DNA of 64,000 nt from NCBI GenBank assembly GCA_023910605.1, contig JAAVVV010000001.1:1106698-1170697 (forward strand). The letters run 5' to 3'. Shown here piece by piece: positions 47,132-56,337 of the stretch (position 1 is the first letter of the stretch; every line of letters starts with the position of its first letter). Below the pieces are notes generated by a model, which was given only the letters and a program-made list of their open reading frames with translations, was not told the DNA's origin and ran no database searches. The position numbers and the translations under genes were made by a program. The DNA comes from Bosea sp. (in: a-proteobacteria) (GTDB taxonomy: Bacteria; Pseudomonadota; Alphaproteobacteria; Rhizobiales; Beijerinckiaceae).

Positions 47132-47275
47132 TGAGACGGACGCGCCGCCATAGACGCAGTCGAGCAAAACGGCGGCGAGCTCATCGGCCCGGGCCGACGC
47201 CTCGGCCGCCTCAATCCGGCGGATGCTGTAGGGTGCGGGGACTGTCATGCTGTCTCGGCGCCTGCTCTGGGGGCT

Positions 47276-47851
47276 TCAATCGCTCCTGCGCGCCAGCACG
47301 ACGACATAGCGCGCATCGGCTTCGCCCGGGTTGTGGAACACCAGCGGTTCGTCCAGCCTCATGCGCAGGCTGTCGCCGACCGAAAGGCTTGTGGTATTGC
47401 CGCCAATGGTCAGCTCCATCGCGCCTTCGAGGATCCAGACCTGCTGTTCGAGGCCGTCGGAAGGCTTGTCGTTGTCGAAGGTGACGCGCGCGCCCGCCGG
47501 AAACGTCACGTAGACGACATCTGCCGCCGAGCCGGGAGGCGAGACGTTGCGGCGCACATAGCCCGATTCAGGGTCGGTCCAGTCCTGCTGGCTCTCCCAG
47601 CGGTGCAGCGCGGGAGCGGTGCGGGCGTCCGCACTGGGCTGCACGGAGAACAGCGAGGCCAGGCTGGTGCCGAGGCCCGCCGCAAGCCGGGCCAGGATGG
47701 CGGCGGTTGGGCTCACCTCGCCGCGCTCGATCTTCGAGATCATGGCCCGGCTGACACCGGAGGCTTCCGCAAACCGCTCAAGCGTCCAGCCCTTGTCGCG
47801 GCGCTCCGAGCGGATGCGCCCGGCGAGCGCGGCCTTTGTCAAATGTTCCAT
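47276..47851 (-). CDS. XRE-family regulator with C-terminal cupin domain
   Basis: 191 aa from ATG 47851. N-terminal helix-turn-helix (WTLERFAEASGVSRAMISKI) and C-terminal cupin (LEQQVWILEGAMELTIGG, GDSLRMRLDEPLVFHNP) that would bind a small ligand. No Shine-Dalgarno; the promoter position suggests a leaderless mRNA. Such regulators are often beside acetyltransferase genes, and here the split GNAT gene follows in the same direction. It probably controls that pair and itself. Confidence 0.9.
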   Translation of the reverse strand: MEHLTKAALAGRIRSERRDKGWTLERFAEASGVSRAMISKIERGEVSPTAAILARLAAGLGTSLASLFSVQPSADARTAPALHRWESQQDWTDPESGYVRRNVSPPGSAADVVYVTFPAGARVTFDNDKPSDGLEQQVWILEGAMELTIGGNTTSLSVGDSLRMRLDEPLVFHNPGEADARYVVVLARRSD

Positions 47852-47857
47852 GATAGT

Positions 47858-47885
47858 AGAATAATTCCACAATCGTATCTGTCAA
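47858..47885 (-). promoter_or_regulatory. Promoter of the XRE-cupin gene, likely leaderless, with palindrome
   Basis: Minus strand TTGACA (47880-47885), 16-base spacer, TATTCT (47858-47863). The expected start of transcription is at the A of the ATG (47851). A 9-bp palindrome GAATAATTC (47859-47867) covers the -10, a good place for self-repression. Confidence 0.65.
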
Positions 47886-47975
47886 GATCATTGCGCGCCG
47901 AGGCTGCGTCCGCAGCATCCGGGCGACGACCAGCGGCCCTCGACGGAACGGGCCTGCGCTGCTATCTGCGCACGC

Positions 47976-49778
47976 ATGACGACGCAATCCATCGACAACA
48001 TCCGCAATTTCTCGATCGTGGCCCATATCGACCACGGCAAGTCCACGCTGGCCGACCGGCTGATCCAGCTCACCGGCGGGCTAAGCGCCCGCGAGATGAC
48101 GGAGCAGGTCCTCGACTCGATGGATATCGAGCGCGAGCGCGGCATCACCATCAAGGCCCAGACCGTGCGCCTCCACTACAAGGCGCAGGACGGCAAGGTC
48201 TACATCCTGAACCTCATGGACACGCCCGGCCACGTCGACTTCGCCTATGAGGTCTCGCGCAGCCTCGCGGCCTGCGAGGGTTCGCTGCTGGTTGTGGACG
48301 CCAGCCAGGGCGTCGAGGCCCAGACCCTCGCCAACGTCTATCAGGCGCTCGATGCCAACCACGAGATCGTGCCCGTCCTCAACAAGGTCGATCTGCCGGC
48401 CGCCGAGCCCGAGCGCGTCAAGGAGCAGATCGAGGAGGTCATCGGCCTCGATGCCTCCAATGCCGTGCCCATCTCTGCCAAGACCGGCCTCAACATCGAG
48501 GCGGTGCTGGAAGCGATCGTCACCCGCCTGCCCGCGCCAAAGGGCGACCCGGACGCGACGCTGAAGGCCATGCTGGTGGACAGCTGGTATGACAACTATC
48601 TCGGCGTCGTCGTCCTCGTGCGCATCATCGACGGCACGCTGAAGAAGGGCCAGCGCGTCAAGATGATGCGCGCCGGCGCCGTCTATGATGTCGAGCGCGT
48701 CGGCTACCTCACGCCCAAGCTGGTCACGGTCGAAAGCCTCGGCCCCGGCGAGGTCGGCGTCATCACCGCCTCGATCAAGGAGGTGGCGGACACCCGCGTG
48801 GGCGACACCATCACCGATGATCGCAAGCCCTGCGCCGAGCCGCTGCCGGGCTTCAAGCCGGTGCAGCCCGTGGTGTTCTGCGGGCTCTTCCCCGTGGATG
48901 CGGCGGAGTTCGACGAGCTGCGCGGCGCGCTCGGCAAGCTGCGCCTCAACGATGCGAGCTTCTCCTACGAGATGGAAACCAGCGCCGCGCTGGGCTTCGG
49001 CTTCCGCTGCGGCTTCCTCGGCCTGCTCCACCTCGAGATTGTGCAGGAGCGCCTCAGCCGCGAGTTCAACCTCGACCTGATCGCAACCGCGCCATCCGTG
49101 GTCTACCGCATCCTGCAGACCGATGGCGACGTGATCGAGCTGCACAACCCGGCCGACATGCCGGATGTGATGAAGATCGAGGCCATCGAGGAGCCCTGGA
49201 TCCGCGCCACGATCCTGACGCCGGACGAATATCTCGGCTCGGTGCTCAAGCTCTGCCAGGACCGCCGCGGCATCCAGATCGATCTGGGCTATGTCGGCTC
49301 CCGCGCCAAGGTGGTCTATGATCTGCCTCTCAACGAGGTTGTGTTCGATTTCTATGACCGCCTGAAATCGGTGTCGAAGGGCTACGCCTCCTTCGATTAC
49401 GCGATCACCGATTATCGCGAGGGCGACCTCGTGAAGATGTCGATCCTCGTCAACGCCGAGCCGGTGGATGCGCTCTCCATGCTGGTGCACCGCACACGCG
49501 CCGACGCCCGCGGCCGCGTGATGTGCGAGAAGCTGCGCGAGCTCATCCCGCAGCACATGTTCCAGATCCCGATCCAGGCCGCCATCGGCGGCAAGATCAT
49601 CGCCCGCGAGACCATCCGCGCCCTGCGCAAGGACGTCACCGCCAAATGCTATGGCGGCGACATCACCAGAAAGCGCAAGCTTCTGGAGAAGCAGAAGGAG
49701 GGCAAGAAGAAGATGCGCCAGTTCGGCAAGGTCGACATCCCCCAGGAAGCCTTCATCGCCGCCCTGAAGATGGATTGA
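47976..49778 (+). CDS. lepA: Elongation factor 4 (LepA)
   Basis: 600 aa. Ribosome-bound GTPase acting in translation under stress or in initiation. G1 [15 protein letters not shown]3 DTPGHVDF and G4 NKVDL are intact, and the EF4-specific C-terminal domain ends [20 protein letters not shown]. Its last 26 bases overlap the 3' end of the convergent vsr gene, placing the restriction island directly against it. Confidence 0.98.
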   Translation: MTTQSIDNIRNFSIVAHIDHGKSTLADRLIQLTGGLSAREMTEQVLDSMDIERERGITIKAQTVRLHYKAQDGKVYILNLMDTPGHVDFAYEVSRSLAACEGSLLVVDASQGVEAQTLANVYQALDANHEIVPVLNKVDLPAAEPERVKEQIEEVIGLDASNAVPISAKTGLNIEAVLEAIVTRLPAPKGDPDATLKAMLVDSWYDNYLGVVVLVRIIDGTLKKGQRVKMMRAGAVYDVERVGYLTPKLVTVESLGPGEVGVITASIKEVADTRVGDTITDDRKPCAEPLPGFKPVQPVVFCGLFPVDAAEFDELRGALGKLRLNDASFSYEMETSAALGFGFRCGFLGLLHLEIVQERLSREFNLDLIATAPSVVYRILQTDGDVIELHNPADMPDVMKIEAIEEPWIRATILTPDEYLGSVLKLCQDRRGIQIDLGYVGSRAKVVYDLPLNEVVFDFYDRLKSVSKGYASFDYAITDYREGDLVKMSILVNAEPVDALSMLVHRTRADARGRVMCEKLRELIPQHMFQIPIQAAIGGKIIARETIRALRKDVTAKCYGGDITRKRKLLEKQKEGKKKMRQFGKVDIPQEAFIAALKMD

Positions 49779-50190
49779 TCGGGCCGGGCGGGCCGAGCTC
49801 TGCCTTTAGCGTCTCGATCAGCGCAGGCTCGTCCTTGAGTCCGCACTCCCAGATGACGAGGGGGCGCCAGCCTAGCCGCCGGAGCTCGACAATGTTCGCC
49901 GCATCCCGCTCCGCGTTGCGCGCGAGCTTTTTGCTCCAATAGTCTGCGTTAGCCTTGGGCTGCCTGAGGCTTCGTGGGCAGCCATGCAGGTGCCAGAAGC
50001 AGCCGTGAACGAAGATCGCGATTCTGCGCGATGGCAGCGCGAGGTCGGGCGAGCCGGGAAGATCGCGGCGATGGAGCCGGAACCGATAGCCCAATCGGTG
50101 CAGCATCGAGCGGACGCGAAGCTCTGGCTTGGTGTCGCGCCCCTTGATGGCGCGCATTATGGCAGAGCGGCTGGTGTCAGCCTCGACCAC
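49753..50190 (-). CDS. vsr: Very short patch repair endonuclease
   Basis: 145 aa from a GTG at 50190. Nicks next to T:G mismatches made by deamination of 5-methylcytosine. All key residues of E. coli Vsr have counterparts: catalytic D49 ([10 protein letters not shown]), H62, C64, H67, H69 and C71 in [12 protein letters not shown], and C116 (IWECG), so it should be active. Its start overlaps the DUF4928 gene by 14 bases. Its last eight codons are antisense to the end of lepA, so the C-terminal tail is probably acquired read-through. Partner of the upstream C5 methyltransferase. Confidence 0.95.
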   Translation of the reverse strand: MVEADTSRSAIMRAIKGRDTKPELRVRSMLHRLGYRFRLHRRDLPGSPDLALPSRRIAIFVHGCFWHLHGCPRSLRQPKANADYWSKKLARNAERDAANIVELRRLGWRPLVIWECGLKDEPALIETLKAELGPPGPINPSSGRR

Positions 50191-51127
50191 TGGAAGGTTC
50201 GATCCTTAACGACGGATCGCTCTCAACTTTGTCGACAATCTTGTTGTAAGCCATGACTAATTCACTGACTTGCAGCCTTCGGGAACGGGCACCGAATTCG
50301 GACCATTCCATCACGTTGGACGCGAGCCACTGCTCAATTTCAAAGACATCAAGCTGCGCGCCAAGTCCAAACTGCTCGGCATTGAGGTCAGCCAGCGCTG
50401 CCCCCCGTCTCGTTGTGACAATCAATGGCTTCAGACCGCGCTCCAGATTTGACCGGCATTTCCGCATAAGCGCTTCGCCGGGATTGGCCGTGACATGAAT
50501 CGCCACGTCGCCAACCTCAAAATCGCCTGATCGTTGCGTGGACTCGTCGCTAGCCGAGGCGCTTTCATGGGTTGCGACGCCCGGTCCAAGCAGCACCTCA
50601 AGTTTCGCGCCCACAAGATGCTGCATCATCGTTCCCATGAAGGTCGTTCCTGGCGATTCCTTTTGCCGCTTTAGGGCTTGATCCAGCAGTTTGGCGACGA
50701 CACTCCGAAGGCTCGAGCTTTCGTCGAAAGCAAGCGCAAAGGGTTTTCCCCTAAAGAAATCGCGGACTTGTTCCACCCAGAACGCTTCTACCAAGGCAAG
50801 GTCGAGCGGGGATGAAAGCTGATGCATCTGATTCAAGAAGGCCACATAAGCCCTCATCTTGGCGATCGAGCCGCGGGACGTGCGTCCAGCCTCTTCCGAA
50901 AGCACGCGGGTTTCACCGTTTCGCGCCAATATGGATTGGACCCGCGCCTTACCAAGCTCCAGAACCTGCCCACCTCCTTGGGTAAGCAGAGCGTCAGGAT
51001 CGAGTGGCAACCCAAGCAGTTTAGCTTGGTCTGTGATGACAAGCGCGACTGAAAGAGGGCCCTTGCCGCGAAATTGCGCGCTTATGGCGAACCTGCGAAG
51101 CGCGTCCTGCATCTGTGGTGACTTCAT
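50177..51127 (-). CDS. DUF4928 protein, probable restriction endonuclease
   Basis: 316 aa. I recognise the DUF4928 type, found beside C5-methyltransferases. The conserved core is GTMMQHLVGAKLEVLLG, then SGDFEVGDVAIHVTANPGEA and RKCRSNLERGLKPLIVTT. The latter resembles a divergent PD-(D/E)xK nuclease strand pair with two aspartates but no lysine in the usual place. Overlaps the methyltransferase by 4 bases (ATGA) and vsr by 14. GC is lower than in its neighbours: 30 of 60 in 50701-50760 against 42 of 60 in lepA at 48841-48900, counted by hand. Nuclease function is inferred. Confidence 0.75.
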   Translation of the reverse strand: MKSPQMQDALRRFAISAQFRGKGPLSVALVITDQAKLLGLPLDPDALLTQGGGQVLELGKARVQSILARNGETRVLSEEAGRTSRGSIAKMRAYVAFLNQMHQLSSPLDLALVEAFWVEQVRDFFRGKPFALAFDESSSLRSVVAKLLDQALKRQKESPGTTFMGTMMQHLVGAKLEVLLGPGVATHESASASDESTQRSGDFEVGDVAIHVTANPGEALMRKCRSNLERGLKPLIVTTRRGAALADLNAEQFGLGAQLDVFEIEQWLASNVMEWSEFGARSRRLQVSELVMAYNKIVDKVESDPSLRIEPSSGRG

Positions 51128-52272
51128 TCAGCCGCCATCGCGTGCCTCACCTGCGCCTTAAGCATCGGCCCAAACAGCTTCGCCCCCAGCCACCCCGCGA
51201 CAGGAGCGGCGACGCCATCCCCCAGCAAGTGGTATGCGTCATTATAATTGCTGGGCAACCTGTAGGCGTCGTCCAGCCCCATCAACCTAGCCGCCTCTCG
51301 CGGCGACAGGAGCCGGGTGCGGACCTCGTCTCCATTGACGAGCATCACGACCTGTCGGCTTGATCCGCCTGCTGGCGTGCGCAGGCAGCCCGACACATCG
51401 TCGAACCGCACTTCCGCCCGCTGCGTCTTGCCGCCCGCGCCGTCGGGCCGCGTGCGCCGATAGACACCGCCGAAGTACCGCAGACCTGAGCGCTGGGCCG
51501 CTTCGAGCTTGGCTAGGTTCAGAGGGGACATCATGCGGATGATCTTCGCGGTCTGCTCGGCCTTATGCCACGCAACGCCGATAGGATCGTCCTCGATCAC
51601 GTCGCCGAAGCCAACGTTCCGCGTGGGCGGCTCAGGCAGCCTCCACCATACCCAATGATGAGCCATGTAGCCGTCAAGCATCCCGGCCGCCTTGAGCAAC
51701 GCTGCGCTTGAGCACCAAGCCGGCGGCGCTGCTGCAATGAGTTCCGGGTCAATAGTCATGTCATTCCTGACGCAGACGAAGAACACGCGCGGGCGCGATT
51801 GGGGCACGAAGCGCTCAGCATTGATCGTCATCGCGCCGACCCGATAGCCAATGGCGACCATGGCGCTCACAAGCTCGCGAAAATCCGCGCCGCCTTGGCT
51901 CGTGAGAAGTCCCACGACGTTTTCCAGCGCAATGATGGTCGGACCACGGCCCTCCTCGCGCAGGCCCTTCATCAACTTCCAGAAAGCCCAGAACGTCCCC
52001 GAACGACCACCTTTCAGTCCGGCGCCCTTCCCGGCAAGCGACAAGTCCTGACATGGAAAGGACGCCCAAGCGAGGTCTGCTGCGCCGGGCAAGTCCTCGC
52101 TTTCAAGCGTTGCCACGTCTGCGCAGCGCATTTCGCCTGAGCCCCAGTTGGCGCGATAGCTCTCCGCCTTCTTGAGGTCAAAGTCATTGGCGAACAGGCA
52201 ATGCCAACCGGGACCCAGCCCTGCTCGCACCATGCCGCCGCCAGCGAAGAATTCGTAGAAAGTTCGGCTCAT
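51124..52272 (-). CDS. DNA (cytosine-5)-methyltransferase
   Basis: 382 aa from ATG 52272, which gives the normal start SRTFYEFFAGGGMVRAGLG. Motif I FAGGGM, motif IV ASFPCQDLS with catalytic C74, motif VI ALENVVGLL, motif VIII VPQSRPRVF, and motifs IX-X in LLSPREAARLMG and YHLLGDGVAAPVAGWL. The target-recognition region lies between VIII and IX. Being Vsr-linked it may methylate an inner cytosine of a CCWGG-like or other site; the sequence cannot tell. First gene of the methylase-DUF4928-vsr operon. Confidence 0.93.
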   Translation of the reverse strand: MSRTFYEFFAGGGMVRAGLGPGWHCLFANDFDLKKAESYRANWGSGEMRCADVATLESEDLPGAADLAWASFPCQDLSLAGKGAGLKGGRSGTFWAFWKLMKGLREEGRGPTIIALENVVGLLTSQGGADFRELVSAMVAIGYRVGAMTINAERFVPQSRPRVFFVCVRNDMTIDPELIAAAPPAWCSSAALLKAAGMLDGYMAHHWVWWRLPEPPTRNVGFGDVIEDDPIGVAWHKAEQTAKIIRMMSPLNLAKLEAAQRSGLRYFGGVYRRTRPDGAGGKTQRAEVRFDDVSGCLRTPAGGSSRQVVMLVNGDEVRTRLLSPREAARLMGLDDAYRLPSNYNDAYHLLGDGVAAPVAGWLGAKLFGPMLKAQVRHAMAAE

Positions 52273-52473
52273 CGACTCTTTCCATCCCGAATGAGACATA
52301 AGCAGAACGAATCGGAGTCGTCCACACTGCGGCCGCTGTTTCCACCAACGGATTGGTTGCCGCCCGGCCCTTCGCGCAAGGGCCGCCGCGCGCGCCTGCG
52401 TGACAATTCCCGCTCTCATGCGTTAGCCTCTTTGCAGAGCATGGATGAACCATGCCGGCAACGGGAGGAAGCG

Positions 52474-53841
52474 ATGACCAGGCGCGAACGCAGTCTTGAC
52501 GAGATCTATGCCGACGATGCCGGGAGGGGCGACGCCGTCGTCTTCGGGCGCGAGGTCGATGCCTCCCGGCGCGGCTTCCTGGGCGGGGCGGGCCTTGCCG
52601 CCATGGGCGCGGCCACGGGCATGGCCATACCCTTCAGCGCCAACATGCCGGCCGGGCTGATCCCCGCGGCGCTGGCGCAGGGCGCGCCGGCTCCCGCCGC
52701 TGCCCCTGCCCCCGCCGCCGCCACGCCCAAGGGGCCGCAATTCCTCGATTATCCCGGCAAGGACAAGGGCCTCGTCGTGCTCGGCGACCGCCCGCTGGTG
52801 GCCGAGACCCCCGAGAGCCTGATGGATGACGCCACGACCCCTGTCGGGCGCTTCTTCGTGCGCAACAACGGCCAGATGCCGGAGGACAAAAAGCAGGGCG
52901 ACGCCTGGTCCTTCACCGTGGATGGCGAGGTCGACAAGCCGCTGACGCTGACGCTGGGCGAGCTCAGGAGCCGCTTCAAGCCAGAGACGCTGCGCATGGT
53001 GATGGAGTGCGGCGGCAATGGCCGTTCCTTCTTCACGCCTCCGGGCCGCGGCAACCAGTGGACCAATGGCGGCGCCGGCTGCGCCGAATGGACCGGCGCG
53101 CGCCTTGCCGACGTGCTGCGCGCGGCGGGCCTCAAGCCTGATGCGAAGTTCACCGGCCATTTCGGTGCGGACCCTCATCTCTCCGGCGACGCGACGCGTC
53201 AGGCCATCTCGCGCGGCATGCCTGTCGCCAAGGCGCTCGACCGTCACACGCTGATCGTCTGGGCCATGAATGGCGAGCCCCTGCCGCATGTCCATGGCGG
53301 GCCGGTGCGCCTCATTGTGCCCGGCTGGCCCGGCTCGCTCTCGTCGAAGTGGCTGACGCGCGTGCTGGTGCGCAAGGACCCGCATGATGGCGCAGGCATG
53401 GGCGGAACCTCCTACCGGATGCCAACGGTGCCGATCGTCCCCGGCTCCAATGCCGATGGCCGCACCAATTTTGCGGACATGACCTCGATGCCGACGCGCT
53501 CGATCATCTCCGCTCCCGCCAACGGCGCGCGGCTGGCGGCGGGCACGCGCGAGGTCGCGGTCAGGGGTGCGGCCTGGGGCGGCGAGCAGCACCCGACGCG
53601 CGTCGATGTCTCGGTCGATTTCGGCCAGAGCTGGAAGCGCATGCAGCTCGCCGGGCGCCGCAATCGCTATGACTGGGCGCGCTGGAGCGGCACGGTCACA
53701 CTGCCGGGCGATGGCTATTTCGAGCTGTGGGTGCGGGCGCGCGACAGCGCCGGCAAGTTCCAGCCGCATGTGGCCGGCAACTGGAATCCACAAGGCTACG
53801 GCGCCAATCCGTTCCACCGTGTCGCGGTGCTGGTCGGATGA
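52474..53841 (+). CDS. sorA: Periplasmic sulfite dehydrogenase, molybdopterin subunit
   Basis: 455 aa. Sulfite oxidase family: oxidises sulfite to sulfate and passes electrons to a cytochrome c. Tat signal SRRGFLGG at residues 31-38, with a signal region ending at ALAQ near 69. Molybdenum-ligand cysteine C179 in VMECGGNGRSFF, HVHGGPVRLIVPGW, and a C-terminal Mo-co dimerisation domain with VDVSVDFGQSWKR. GGGAGG precedes the ATG at 52474. The stop overlaps the cytochrome gene start, as in sorAB. SoxC of the Sox system is a relative, but no sox genes are here. Confidence 0.92.
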   Translation: MTRRERSLDEIYADDAGRGDAVVFGREVDASRRGFLGGAGLAAMGAATGMAIPFSANMPAGLIPAALAQGAPAPAAAPAPAAATPKGPQFLDYPGKDKGLVVLGDRPLVAETPESLMDDATTPVGRFFVRNNGQMPEDKKQGDAWSFTVDGEVDKPLTLTLGELRSRFKPETLRMVMECGGNGRSFFTPPGRGNQWTNGGAGCAEWTGARLADVLRAAGLKPDAKFTGHFGADPHLSGDATRQAISRGMPVAKALDRHTLIVWAMNGEPLPHVHGGPVRLIVPGWPGSLSSKWLTRVLVRKDPHDGAGMGGTSYRMPTVPIVPGSNADGRTNFADMTSMPTRSIISAPANGARLAAGTREVAVRGAAWGGEQHPTRVDVSVDFGQSWKRMQLAGRRNRYDWARWSGTVTLPGDGYFELWVRARDSAGKFQPHVAGNWNPQGYGANPFHRVAVLVG

Positions 53842-54158
53842 GGTCGGCTGCGCTTGTTGTGGCGCTGATGCTGGGCGCGGGCCTGGCTCGCGCCGAGACG
53901 CCCGAGGCGCTTCCCGACCATCCCGGCCGTGAAGATGCCTTCGGCTACTGCATCGGCTGCCATTCCTTCCAGGTCGTCGGCCGGCAGGGCATGAGCCGCG
54001 AGCGCTGGGATTCGACGCTGACATGGATGACCGAGCGCCACGCCATGCCCGCGCCGGACGCCGCCATGCGCAGGGTCCTGCTCGATTATCTCTCTGCCGC
54101 CTACCCCGAGCAGGCGGCAAGCTCGCGCAGCTGGGTCAATCCCTTCGCGCCGAAGTAG
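53838..54158 (+). CDS. sorB: Small cytochrome c, electron acceptor of sulfite dehydrogenase
   Basis: 106 aa. A signal peptide (ALVVALMLGAGLARA) is followed by one haem site CIGCH at residues 38-42. Methionines at TWMTERHAMPAP could be the sixth ligand. The start overlaps the sulfite dehydrogenase stop (ATGA), so the two subunits are made together; the SorB role is inferred from that. Convergent with the L,D-transpeptidase gene, 3 bases away. Confidence 0.87.
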   Translation: MRSAALVVALMLGAGLARAETPEALPDHPGREDAFGYCIGCHSFQVVGRQGMSRERWDSTLTWMTERHAMPAPDAAMRRVLLDYLSAAYPEQAASSRSWVNPFAPK

Positions 54159-54161
54159 GCT

Positions 54162-55547
54162 TCAGCGATAGGCCACCGGCGTCGCCGGCCGCGCCGGCGG
54201 CTGCGGTGCCATGGCCGGCTTGACCTCGGATCTGGGCGGCGCTGGCTTGCGCGGCGAGATCGTCGAGGTCACCAGCCCTTCGGGCGTGTCGAGTCCATAG
54301 ATGTCGTCGCGGAAATGAATGAGCCCATCGCCAGCGGCCCAGCCGGTGAGGTAGACCCAGGCCACAGGCACGGGCCTGGCGAGGCGGATGTCCTTGCGCT
54401 CATTGGCGGCGATGGCGGCGTCGATGCGCGCCGGGTTATCCCATTCGGAGTCCTTCAGCAGCCACAGCGCCAGTTCCCTCACGCCGTCGATGCGCGCGCA
54501 GCCCGATGAGTTGAAGCGCACATCGTTGCGGAACAGCTCCTTCTTCGGGGTGTCGTGCATGAACACCGACTGCGTGTTGGGCATGTCGATGCGGATGGTG
54601 CCCAGCGAATTGGTCGGGCCCGGATCCTGCCGCACGAAGAAGTTGGGGTTCTTGCCGCTGGCCCAGTTGATGGTGCGCGGATCGATCTCCTGGTTCCCCG
54701 CGCTTATCACCCGCATGTTGTGCTTGGCGAGCCAGCCCGGATTCTTCGCCATCTGCGGCATGATGTCGGCCTTGATGATCGACATCGGCACGGTCCAGGT
54801 CGGGTTGAGGTTCACCGCCGTGATGCGGGTGGCCAGCACGGGCGATGGCCTGTCGGGCCTCCCCACAATGGCGACATGGCGCCGCTCGACCACGCCATTG
54901 TCGATCGCCTCGACCTGCGCGCCGGGAATGTTCACCACGACATAGCGCTGGGTGAAGGTGAAGGCGTTGCGCTCGAGCCGGTGGATCGAGGCGCGAAGCT
55001 GGTTGATGCGGACATCGACGGGCACGGACAGCGCCCGCGTGGTGAGCCGCCCCACAGACCCGGTCTGGGACAGCCCATGGCGAAGCTGGAAGCGCTTCAG
55101 CGCGGTCTCGGTGGCCTTGTCGAAGCTGTCGCCGTCCGATGCGTGCGGATCGAGGTCACCGGTGAGGATCAGCCGCACCTTGATCTGCTCCACCAGTCCG
55201 CCGCTGGAGCCGAGCTTCAGCCCGGCGACCTGGGGCGGCATCAGGGGCCAGCCGCCGCCTGCGGCCAGTTCCTCATAGAAGGCGAGGGCGGCGCGGGTGT
55301 GCTCCAGTGTGTGCGGCCCATACATCGGGTGGGTGTGCTGCGGCAGCGCGGCCTTGGCTTCCTCCACCACGGCCTGCGGCGTGGCGGGAGCCAGCGCAGT
55401 GGCGATGGCAGGTCCAGGCTGGGATGCCGCCGGGCCACCCTGACCTGGGGCCGGCCCGCGGGGTTCCTGTCCGCTCACTGCCGCCGGTGACAACAGCGCC
55501 GCCAGCGCCACGGACAACGACAGCTTCCACGAACGCCGGAAACGCAT
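54162..55547 (-). CDS. L,D-transpeptidase, YcbB (LdtD) type
   Basis: 461 aa. Cross-links peptidoglycan (3-3 bonds) or attaches proteins to it in the periplasm. A signal peptide (SLSVALAALLSPAAVSG) and a Pro/Ala-rich spacer come first, then a peptidoglycan-binding domain (KATETALKRFQLRHGLSQTG). The YkuD catalytic domain carries FMHDTPKKELF and SSGCARI with the catalytic cysteine. The ATG at 55547 follows AGGAGGGG. Hyphomicrobiales usually have many such genes, so the specific role is not known. Confidence 0.92.
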   Translation of the reverse strand: MRFRRSWKLSLSVALAALLSPAAVSGQEPRGPAPGQGGPAASQPGPAIATALAPATPQAVVEEAKAALPQHTHPMYGPHTLEHTRAALAFYEELAAGGGWPLMPPQVAGLKLGSSGGLVEQIKVRLILTGDLDPHASDGDSFDKATETALKRFQLRHGLSQTGSVGRLTTRALSVPVDVRINQLRASIHRLERNAFTFTQRYVVVNIPGAQVEAIDNGVVERRHVAIVGRPDRPSPVLATRITAVNLNPTWTVPMSIIKADIMPQMAKNPGWLAKHNMRVISAGNQEIDPRTINWASGKNPNFFVRQDPGPTNSLGTIRIDMPNTQSVFMHDTPKKELFRNDVRFNSSGCARIDGVRELALWLLKDSEWDNPARIDAAIAANERKDIRLARPVPVAWVYLTGWAAGDGLIHFRDDIYGLDTPEGLVTSTISPRKPAPPRSEVKPAMAPQPPARPATPVAYR

Positions 55548-55669
55548 ACGCACACCCCTCCTGCCAGCCGCATGGCTGGAACAGTGAAAGCCAATGTCAC
55601 ATACCGATCTGTATGGAAGGTTAACCATGCCGGCGTTCAGGCATGGTCAAGCCAGAGCTTGTCGTGGGC

Positions 55670-56326
55670 CTAGCGGATGAAAGGGTTTCCGGCCCGCTCC
55701 GCGCCAATGGTCGAGGCCGGCCCATGGCCGGGCAGGAAGGTCACGTCATCGGGCAGCGTCATCAGCTTGGCCTTGATCTCTCGGATGAACTGCGCGTGGT
55801 CGCCATAGGGGAAATCCGTGCGGCCGATCGAGCCCTGGAACAGCGTATCCCCCGCCAGCATGAAGCGCGAGGGCTCGTGGTAGAACACCACCGAACCGGG
55901 CGAGTGGCCGGGCACATGCATGGTCGCGAACATCGCCTCCCCCAGAGAAACCGTGTCGCCCTGGGCGAGGTAGCGGCCCGGCGTCACCGCGCGCGAGCCG
56001 CCAATGCCGAACATGCGGCCCTGTTCGACGAGGTTGTCCATCAGGAACTGGTCATCCCGGTGCGGCCCGATGATCGGCAGCGACAGCGCTTCGGCCAACT
56101 CGGCCGCGCCGCCGGCATGGTCGATATGGCCATGGGTGAGCCAGATCGCGGTCGGGGTCACGGCAAGCTCCTTCACGGCTGCGATCAGCTTGGGCACATC
56201 GCCGCCCGGATCCACGATCGCCGCCTCGTTCGTGCGCGTGCACCAGATGATCGAGGCATTCTGCTGGAAGGCCGTCACGGGCACGACGGCGACCTTGATC
56301 GCCGGTTCTGACGCGGTTTCGGACAT
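55670..56326 (-). CDS. MBL-fold hydrolase, glyoxalase II-like
   Basis: 218 aa, cytoplasmic. Complete two-metal set: THGHIDHAGG, PGHSPGS, LAGDTLFQGSIGRTDFP and PGHGP. This matches the YcbL-like or glyoxalase II-like group, which hydrolyses thioesters such as S-lactoylglutathione; substrate unproven. GGAGAG lies before the ATG at 56326. Starts 11 bases downstream of rdgB, so the order is rph-rdgB-MBL in one operon. Confidence 0.9.
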   Translation of the reverse strand: MSETASEPAIKVAVVPVTAFQQNASIIWCTRTNEAAIVDPGGDVPKLIAAVKELAVTPTAIWLTHGHIDHAGGAAELAEALSLPIIGPHRDDQFLMDNLVEQGRMFGIGGSRAVTPGRYLAQGDTVSLGEAMFATMHVPGHSPGSVVFYHEPSRFMLAGDTLFQGSIGRTDFPYGDHAQFIREIKAKLMTLPDDVTFLPGHGPASTIGAERAGNPFIR

Positions 56327-56337
56327 GGCGCTCTCCT

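Larger units (their letters stand above)
45095..47248 (-). pseudogene. Double-domain GNAT acetyltransferase gene split by an IS630-family element
   Basis: The 5' piece (47248 down to 47132) encodes 39 residues beginning MTVPAPYSIRRIEAAEA and ending GGASVS. The 3' piece (45970 down to 45095) continues with SFMADMTRGEALAFW through two acetyltransferase domains to VFMEKRL, about 290 residues. Removing the element and one TCA (minus strand) restores an open frame of about 329 residues across ASVSFMAD. Domain 1 has the acetyl-CoA loop GRCRGIGAALLAAA; domain 2 has PQARGQRVGDALVAAA. A GTG at 45997, inside the element, could still give a 300-residue product lacking the N-terminus. Follows the XRE-cupin gene by 27 bases. 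Confidence 0.9.

Noticed and set aside
49753..52272. Prophage or integrative element around the restriction genes
   Set aside because: No integrase, tRNA, att repeats or phage genes at either border.
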